Assembly (NCBI GenBank): GCA_944472135.2
Contig: OX235270.1
Coordinates: 118,125,842 to 118,189,841 of the forward strand
DNA: 64,000 nt
Reading direction: 5' to 3'
From: Trichobilharzia regenti
Taxonomy: Eukaryota > Platyhelminthes > Trematoda > Strigeidida > Schistosomatidae
Below, in pieces: positions 41,901-50,900 of the stretch (positions within the stretch are counted from its first letter, which is position 1; each line of letters begins with the position of its first letter). A program made the position numbers and the translations under genes. The notes under the pieces were generated by a model. That model did no database searches. It worked only from the letters and a program-made list of their open reading frames with translations, and had not been told where the DNA came from.

Positions 41901-44900
41901 CATCCAACTCAGATCAACCAATAATACAAATGCAGGTTGTTCATAATGATCAAATATTCATACTATTAAATAGGCCAACTAGTCTTCTGATTTGCCTTTT
42001 ATTTTTAGAAACTAAAAGTTTAATAGGCTGCTAGGTCAGCCAATGTGGAATGCCGGGGAACACTAAGGCATCCAAAATATCACAGTCTTTCTTATACTAC
42101 CTGAAAAAAATACTTAAAAATCAAAACCTAATGTTTCTAAAACCAAAAACATAAGCACACGAATTAACCTTAAAGAACGCCAACTCACCATGACTACTGG
42201 ATGTTTCAGTCTCATCTTTCACATAATCATCAGTCACATCAATTTCATCAATAGTCAATTGTTCTTCATACAAAAGTGTAATACGCTTTGAAGGTTGACT
42301 AGAGCACGTAGTAGTAGTAGTAGGCATTGTAGCAGGATCGCTGTTAGTAATAATAATATTCTTTTTCTCTACCTGACCATTAATTGAGGCTGCATTGATA
42401 TTGGTCGTGGTGTTGTGATTAACCTGCTCTTGTTGTTTATAATTTGAATGCGGTAAGTGAACAATAGTCGGATGATGGATAAGAAGTGATGGTGACGATA
42501 ATTTTCGCTTGTAATTTTCACATTCATCACTAGGACTGACACCTTGAAGTTTCCTAATGTTATCATGAGAATCATCAATATCTGAGTAGAAGTAGGCAAT
42601 TATTGAGGTTGGTCAAGAAAGAGACGGATTTCACAGTTAAATATGAAGATAATCAGAGTAACAATAACACTGATAACAAAAACTTTTGAAAAACAAATAA
42701 ACAAACCACAAGCGATATTGAGACTATCTGATATAATCTTCAGTTGGCAGACTGTTATTGGTGTAATGGATGGTGAGTGGAAATGGAGTGGAAATCTACG
42801 CCGCAGCAGGGTTCAAACTAGCAGCCGCCGGAGCTACTAGTTCGACGCCTCACCACGTGAGCTACAAGACCTAATTGCTAACCAGATCATAGTTTCACTT
42901 CTGTCAGTACGGGTAATACCCCAGCTAACTTGTGAATGAATGGAACACTACTATATGACTCATTCGTGATAGTGAGACAATGATGATCTGGTTAACCGTT
43001 CGGTGTCGTAGCTCACCTGATTAAGCGTCAGACTAGGATAATTCGGAGTCAGCTAATTCGAATCCTTCTGCCGACACCTAGATTTTAATTCCACCTTCAC
43101 ACTCATCATACACTACATCAAAAACAACAATAAATACCAGCCATTCCACTGGGTGCTGTATTTTGCATTCCGTTAAACTGTCAAAATGCAAATTAACTAG
43201 CAAACGAACGATAAATGATAATTATTCTTCTTTTGTTTAAAAAAACAACAATATTACAACATTCCATAATGGTGTGATGATTATGATCCATGAGATAATG
43301 TCAATAAAGAGTTGAGGGAGATACGTGCACACAGACATATAAACAGACAGAGAGACAGACAGACACAGATTCGGTAATTATGCTCAAGACTAACTGATCA
43401 TCTGTCTGACAGGCTATTGCATGCACACTACTAGTGTTTGGCGTTAGTTATCAAGAAAATAATAAATCTCTACTTCTCTCCACACACCCACCCACCCCAA
43501 CTTCTTTGTCTCAACACACATAAAAAATAACATGCACATATATCAAAAATAATTTCAAGACATGCAAACCCTTAAAAATTAAGGCGGTTGACATCAATTC
43601 AATTCGTGTGAATGACGAATTTATTATTTTTGTTTTTTGTAAATTTAAACATATTTACATGTGGAATTAATTGAAAAAGAACTCGAAAAACAACTTAATT
43701 GATGAATTTGTTGGTCGTACTAAACAACTATAACAAAACAATATAGTTGAAAATCCAAGATGAAGCAAACACTAGATTTATCCGTAACCTGTGCAGCATA
43801 ATTTTACAATCGACAGATAGCAAACAGACCTGTCGAGTTCATTAAGAAAAACTTTGTCTAACGGGAATATGGCGTATCTTTCAAAATAGAAAGTAAACTC
43901 CTTCGATTGATTGAACTGCACATATCTCCTGGAGTCGTGTTTAATCCTAGCTAGTCTTATTTAGATTAATGTAACAGAAGTTATCACTTCTTAAATCAGG
44001 ACTTTTCAGATGACTAGTGACTTGATTATGGGATTCACTTTTTCGAATTATAATCAGAAGTTGTGACTGATGAGGTTCATTCAATCACAGATGAAAATGA
44101 ATAGCAGAAGCACTGAACCACGAAATGACAGAAATTCCAGTTTGTGGGTCATCATCGTATTCCAATTCAGTAGCTGAATAGTAATGTAATCGCTTCGTGA
44201 TTTGACAGCTGAAGGTTCAAACCCTTGTTTGCTCATGGATGTATACTGGTCAGTAGTCCCGTACTAGGACGAAACAGGAATGAAATGCTCACTGGTTCCC
44301 GAAAGTTCGACAAATGACATCGATTCATAATTTTTATTTTTATTTATTTATTTATTTTTTATTACAGCTTGATTCCACACTGTATTTTTGGTACAAGTAT
44401 GGAATTTTCAGCATGGATATCGGTAGCCTAAATTTTGCAGGCCGACTACAGATATCAGGTGTACCTCGGACCATGTGCATGGCCGGCGAAAGTCCTAACC
44501 ACTGTGCCACCGACGCACATTCATATATCTATCGAAGACAAAGTGTAGTAATATAAAATTCTCATCGATACTTACGACCATTCATTTCAGGCTTTCTTTT
44601 ACTATCTTTACCCAAATTGTCATCGTGTTTGTTCTCCCGTGATGATGAAAACACATTTGATGACTTCGGTTCATTATGTTTTGTCGAAGGATGAAAGCTG
44701 TAAAGAAGAGTTAAATAAATGAAACAATTAAGAATTAATAAAGGTACAGTGCACTAAAATTAAGGTCAATAAAGAGATTTTAATGTACACAAGTCATCTA
44801 TTAGATTAGATTAATTGATCTTAAACAATCTACAGGTAATGATGGCAGAATTTAACACAGAATAGATAGGCAGACACACAGAATAGATGGGTACACCGAT

Positions 44901-47900
44901 CGATATACAACTTTTGAAGACAAGAAAACCACACTGGTGGGATACCAAATTCTGTAGATTTACTTGATGCATCAGATTTTCTCATGTGAGTTTCAGAAGA
45001 CCGCTTTCACAATACATACACATATATACATATGTCACTGCTTTTTCTCCTTTGACAGCAGATAGACAATTGTGACAACTAGCGAATAGACAAAATCTAA
45101 TCGTTATTACACGTGACATTTTGCATAACGGCTAAATATGTGTTTCTTTATTACTCCTATTGTCAACAGCTTTGCTAAAATTCAGTACACTAAATGCGAA
45201 TTTGAATACATGCGGAATGAAGGTGAAAAGGAGAGGCCGTTGTACCTTCAAATTTTAGGATGGCAAAGAATGTCAAATCAATATGGTGAGCATGGATAAA
45301 TGGTTGCTTAATGGCGGACGATTAACAAGTACAAATAAATTCTCTGACATCGGCTATAACCTAGTGATGCACTAGTTAATGGTAATCTCAGTCTTAAAAA
45401 TTAATAATAAACTATGATGATGTGAAGCGCATAGAACAGGTGAAATCGATGTACTGTGTGTGTGTGTGTGCGCGCGCGTGTATGTTAACTGTTTACTCAG
45501 AATGAAACAGTCTTCTTTCAAAATAATCGATATTCTATCACTAAACTCGTACTACGCGTACTACATATGTCATCCCATTGGCTGGCCCAAAGAATGGATG
45601 AATAAATTGAGGCGGGTGGGGGGAAGCAATTAGATCATTATGTGGCCCCATGGGCATTCCTGTTAGGTTAGTATTCATTAGTGCATCACCAATCTGTGGG
45701 TCAGGTCTAAGATAAAATTCTAACCAGTTGCAACGAGACATTATCAGATACATTCGAAAATCGTAATGAGTGTCGAACAGACTGCAACTACCTTCTTCCT
45801 TCACTTTCTTAAAGTGGCATGAAGTAACGTACCATCCTTTGAATGCTCTTGTAAATTATACTTATTTGCTTTCTGGATGATGATACCTCTCATTGACTTT
45901 ATTTTCACTTTACTTGTATTGCTGTTTTATTAATTTTCTGTGACGCATCTCTCTGTGCCTCAACACTTTTTAATGATTATCTAAGCTGTATTGATTTATG
46001 ATAAAATCTATGCATTGATACTGATCACCACTATCTCGCTAATTTGTTTTCATTTTCACCAAAATTTTTTACAAAGCTGAATGAAATCAATTTAGCAATC
46101 GATAATGATAATAATAGTAATAAAAGTTGATTGCTCAATTGTCCTCACTCCACTTTTCACAGCATGAGAATTATGACAATGAATGAGACTGAAGTACACA
46201 CAGTGAAATTATATATATATAGTATGCAAATAATAGTTTCGCCGATCTTCTGATAACATGATACGATATTTACAAGCTGAATATATCACCTTTTGTGTAA
46301 GACCTGTCGTTAGCTCAGTGGTTGGTTTTATCGAGCTCTCTGTTTTCCGCACCAGTTTTATCCCATACAGAACCTATCACACAAAGGTACGTATGCGATC
46401 AACCAATTGGATTCGAGAACAGATTATTTTCAAGTATCAGTTCTCAGAGTTTTCAATGATTTCAAGTTTGACCACTGAACCATTGAAAACCGACGTTCAC
46501 CTCTCAACATGAAACTCCTGGGTTCGACCCTCGGTGGAGTCATGGCTGAGTACTGCTAAAGTCTCTCATATTCGGGCAAAACAACCATCCGATTTCCAAT
46601 GCTTCTCTAACTGATGTTAATACGTTATCAAGCTTGAAATCATAGAGGATTTTTGGTTTTTTTCGAAATATACTGAAGATTGCACAGTTATTCGACGGAG
46701 AGCGGATATCAAAGACAGACCACTTCTATGTGTATCTACCAAATTTACTTGCTCATATGGAGCGGGATATATAGGTCGTTCAATGTGTGTTTCATCCAAA
46801 ACAGTCAAAGAACATTATCCCGCTTGCCTATGAAAAGGTAACAGTGAATTAATAAAGAGTGTTATACTCAACACTGGTCACTCAATACGCACGGAGAATT
46901 CATTCAAAGTCATCTACAAAGTCAAAAGAAGCCTCCCGAAATCGGCAGGCTTCTGTATACTTTGCACTGCCGAGACCTTAGCAATCTGGATAAAAAGCCC
47001 TAATATGTGGACACAGAAGAAACTTCTCTACCCCCTCCTTCCACCTTGGGTATAATTCCAAGTTCTACGACTTTGTTAATTATGTTTTGCTGTCCTTTTT
47101 TGCTTTTTAAATTTTTGTATGGCATCTTAGTAGTAACATCTTCTTAACCAACACTTTATTTTCTCTTTCTACCTATTACATAATTTGTTGTTTGGACATG
47201 TGTCTCCATTAACATCTTCGTTCATATTACGCAACCCTTGTCAATACTCACAAATCTCTACACCCCTGGGTATAATTTTGATTATTCATCACATTTTAGA
47301 AAAATTTTGATGACGTAAGCAGCAACCCTAACCAACTGTATTTTTAATTTTGTTTTACAATCCTAATGTACGCACACACAAAATAATCGTATATAAATGC
47401 GATTGTACAGCTAAGTGAATGAATTCGCCGAAAAGAGACTCTTCGCTGAACTTTGCTATTCGTATAATAATAACAATAATAATACGAGTCAAATTCAAAA
47501 ATCGTGTTGTCATCAATAGAAGGACTAACAGTAGTCACGGCCATCTAACAGAGGAAGTCAATGTTTATGAATATATGAAAAAAATTGGAGGATGAATCGT
47601 TTTATCCTCTGACAATTTTGTCCACAAACTACTACTACTACTAGCTGTCAAACGGATAATATTCATTCCAGAAATAGTACACCAGCTTTGAAAGTTTGAA
47701 CTGGGTCTTCAGTTTTCCATAAAAAGAGTTCCTTCTATTTTTTCACAAACTGACTTAACAGCATAGAACTTAGAGTAAAACTGCAACGGTTTGTGATACC
47801 TGACTGCGGTAAAGGAGTGAATACATTTACGCCACAATGTGAACGACTTCAATTGTGAGAGCGAGTCTTCAGTCATCAATTCATAAGCAACCTTTTGCGT

Positions 47901-50900
47901 TATTTATTCTTAACAGTAGTAGGCAATTACATCGGCAGGATAGGTTTGAATACAATAATAACATGATAAAACAGGCTATTTCCGAGTAGCAAAAACACCA
48001 ACTCGTACAATCATCATTCCATACTTATAAGTACATTGACACGACAAATGTCTGTGTATTGTGGTAGAGCCTGTTGAGCACTTCACTTATTTGGACAGTT
48101 GCATCAGCCCAGTCAATCCCAGCTAGTTGATCGTTGACGAAATCTCAGCACGAATACAGAAGGCTCGTATGGCGTATGTTTACGTACGCCAACTCTGACT
48201 TAGCAGACGTGATATCCGGCTGTCGACTAAAGGGCATGTGTACTGCTCAGCAGTCCGCTCCGCCCTCCTTTATCGCTGTGAGTGAGACACAGCCATTGAG
48301 AGTGAAAGACATGAAAAGCCTAGCTAGCTGTCTTTGATCATAAGTGCCTGCGTCCTATCTCCCGTGTAAAGTGGTATAATAGAGTGAGCAATATTGAGGT
48401 TAGGCGTCGAGTGCTAGGTAAGGAGGGGAAATCAACAGACGAGGTTGTGAAGTCACACCGATTGAGATGGTTGGGACATGTGTTACGCATGCCTAGCCGT
48501 CGCCTTCGTCGACGGGAAATGTTAACCACTGAAATAGGATGGATCACTTTCTGGTTGAATTCCTCTGGGTAGTAAAAACTAACGACTGGAGACAACTGGT
48601 GATATGGCTCAAGATCTTTCTCAATAACGCAGATGCATCCCCTATTTGTGATTTACAATATCCAATAAAATTCTGTTGTTCTTCTGTATAACTATTCTTT
48701 TTGCCTGATATTTCTGTTTAGTATCTCTACTTTGAATCTCTCTTTACCCTCCCCTCTTGCTTCGTGTGCTACGTGGAGTGTGGTACATCTGTGTGAAATT
48801 CCACTTTGTAAGGAGTCGGTCAGTCAGTCTGTGTATTGCTTAGTATCATGCGATGTAATTAAAAGCTGCCAGTTATTAGATAAAATGTCCAATAGAAAAC
48901 ACAACTCACCTTGCATGGGAAACTTTTTTAGGCATTCCAGCGTGCTGAAGATTTTCTACAGACTGATAACGTTTTGATTTACGTGACAGTGCTCGATCCA
49001 TTTCACATGCCATTGACTGACTTATGGGTAGCGCATGCATAGAGGATAATAATGCTTCGCCTTCAGGTGTTTTCAGATATTGATCACGACTCATTCGTCT
49101 CACCTGACGTAGACTTTCACGACCACTTGCTGGCAGTGGTAATTCATCAACATCTTCCCCGTCTTCATAGCGTAAACTTGCCTAAAGGAAGTAGAGAATT
49201 AAAAATTAAATCACTTATCACACACAGTATTAAGCATATAAACATATACATAGACTGACATGCATAACTGTTCAATATCCTACGGAAATTTATAATAAAT
49301 AGAAATTATGCGGAGGGGATGATAATATGAAACCGACTTTTAGGATAAGCCAAAAACAAGACAAGGGTTTAGCGAAAATCAAGGCGGTAACATTTGACAG
49401 AGTACAGATTAAGTCGACACAGGAGTGATTTCTTCAACAACAAGAAAGAAACATCGGGGAATTGATTTAATCATTTGTCGATAACAATCAGAGAAAAGTT
49501 AAATAGGTGGTGAAGTCATACATGATACGAAAGTATTGATGGTGTAAATAAAAACAAAATTCAACTTGAGCACAAAGCTGAACTCAATCACTCAGAACCT
49601 GACAGACATATTTCTAAGAAGAAAACATAATGTTAATTGAAAGGTGGATTCGGAAACGAATCGTTGAAAATCAAGCAGCACTGATAGCTGTTTGTTGGTC
49701 GAGCTTGTTGACCATTGTTTAACCATCATGTTGGAATCCCATGACCTGTGGATTCTTACTGCTGTCAACTCAAGATATACAGTCCCAATACCGGCCAATT
49801 TTGTCAGAGAGTATCTGTACTTACAAACAGTTTGGTGAATTCCATCGATCACTTCCTCTCATTGCATCTCCAGGAGATACACCCCGATAGTTAATTACCA
49901 GTTAGAAACGGATCTGTTCGCAAGTGTTGGTTGGATGTGGTTGATTTTAAGATCCATTTCTCTAAGTGAAATTGGTTTGCTATGAAGGTGACCTTTAAAT
50001 CAGCCAAACCTCTGCGATCAAAAACTTTGAAATCAGCGGTGACTTGCCTTACTTTCGCAAATGTTATATTTCTACAATAGACGAAAGATGCAAATTTCTC
50101 TAGCTGTGTGTATTTTATCCTCTTCACGACTACTATTATTCAAGTATTGGTTTGTAGGGATTTGGTTGATTGGTTACATGATTTCATCATTAGCCGACAT
50201 CAGTTAGAGAACTATTGGAAGACATGGGAGTACTGGACAGCTGTTTTGTCCTAGTTTGGGACTCCTCATCAGTGCGCACCCACTGGGTGCAGGTCGGGTG
50301 TGAGAAGAAATACTCGCCGAAGACATCGGCTAGTGGTCGCGGTATGTCTTGAATTGGCAGGAGTTGGAATTCATAAGCTGGTCACTGGACCGGGTCCCAG
50401 CGGCTTATGGGTCTACGAGCTCGCCTTGCAACCAGAAGGCCCTGCACTCGAACTCCGTGGGTGCGTACTGTTGAAGGGTCCCAAACTAGGAAGAAACAGC
50501 TGTTCAGTACTCCCAGGTTTTCCAATGGTTTTCTAACCGACTACTGTTAACTGGATGATAGCTAGTTCCATAAGTTTTCATAAAGAAAAGTGGAGACTGA
50601 ATATTGTATTTGATAGATTTTTTTTGGAGTAATAGCTAACGAAGTTAACTGCTGCAGAAACTGATGATACTCCGGAGATCCAAGACAATTAGGAATACCA
50701 ATGCAACAAACAGATAACAGTCACAAATCACAACCAACACACACACATCTCTTTCATATATATCCAACAGGTCACGTTTTATATCGAACTTCAAACAAAC
50801 AAACGAACAAGAATTTAAAATGGCACTTACTTCATATAAATTTAATTGTTCAGCTAATTCAGGATCACAGTTCTTTTTGCTAAGATGACACTGGACAATT

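Larger units (their letters stand above)
50140..50545 (+). repeat. hammerhead-bearing palindromic repeat, second large copy
   Basis: The left inverted arm (50140-50275) begins TCAAGTATTGGTTTGTAGGG and carries a hammerhead on the minus strand. The central region (50280-50395) shares TGCAGGTCGGGTGTGAG and GAAGACATCGGCTAGTGG with the 15715-16290 copy. The tRNA-like head follows (GTCCCAGCGGCTTATGGGTC, GCACTCGAACTCCG, 50395-50460), then a plus-strand hammerhead (50465-50510) and the start of the right arm (CCAGGTTTTCCAATGGTT). The right arm is truncated near 50545. Confidence 0.72.

Noticed and set aside
43002..43078. Functional tRNA gene
   Set aside because: Perfect acceptor-like pairing and A/B boxes, but the T arm does not pair properly, the anticodon arm is poor, and related diverged copies lie nearby; it is SINE-like.
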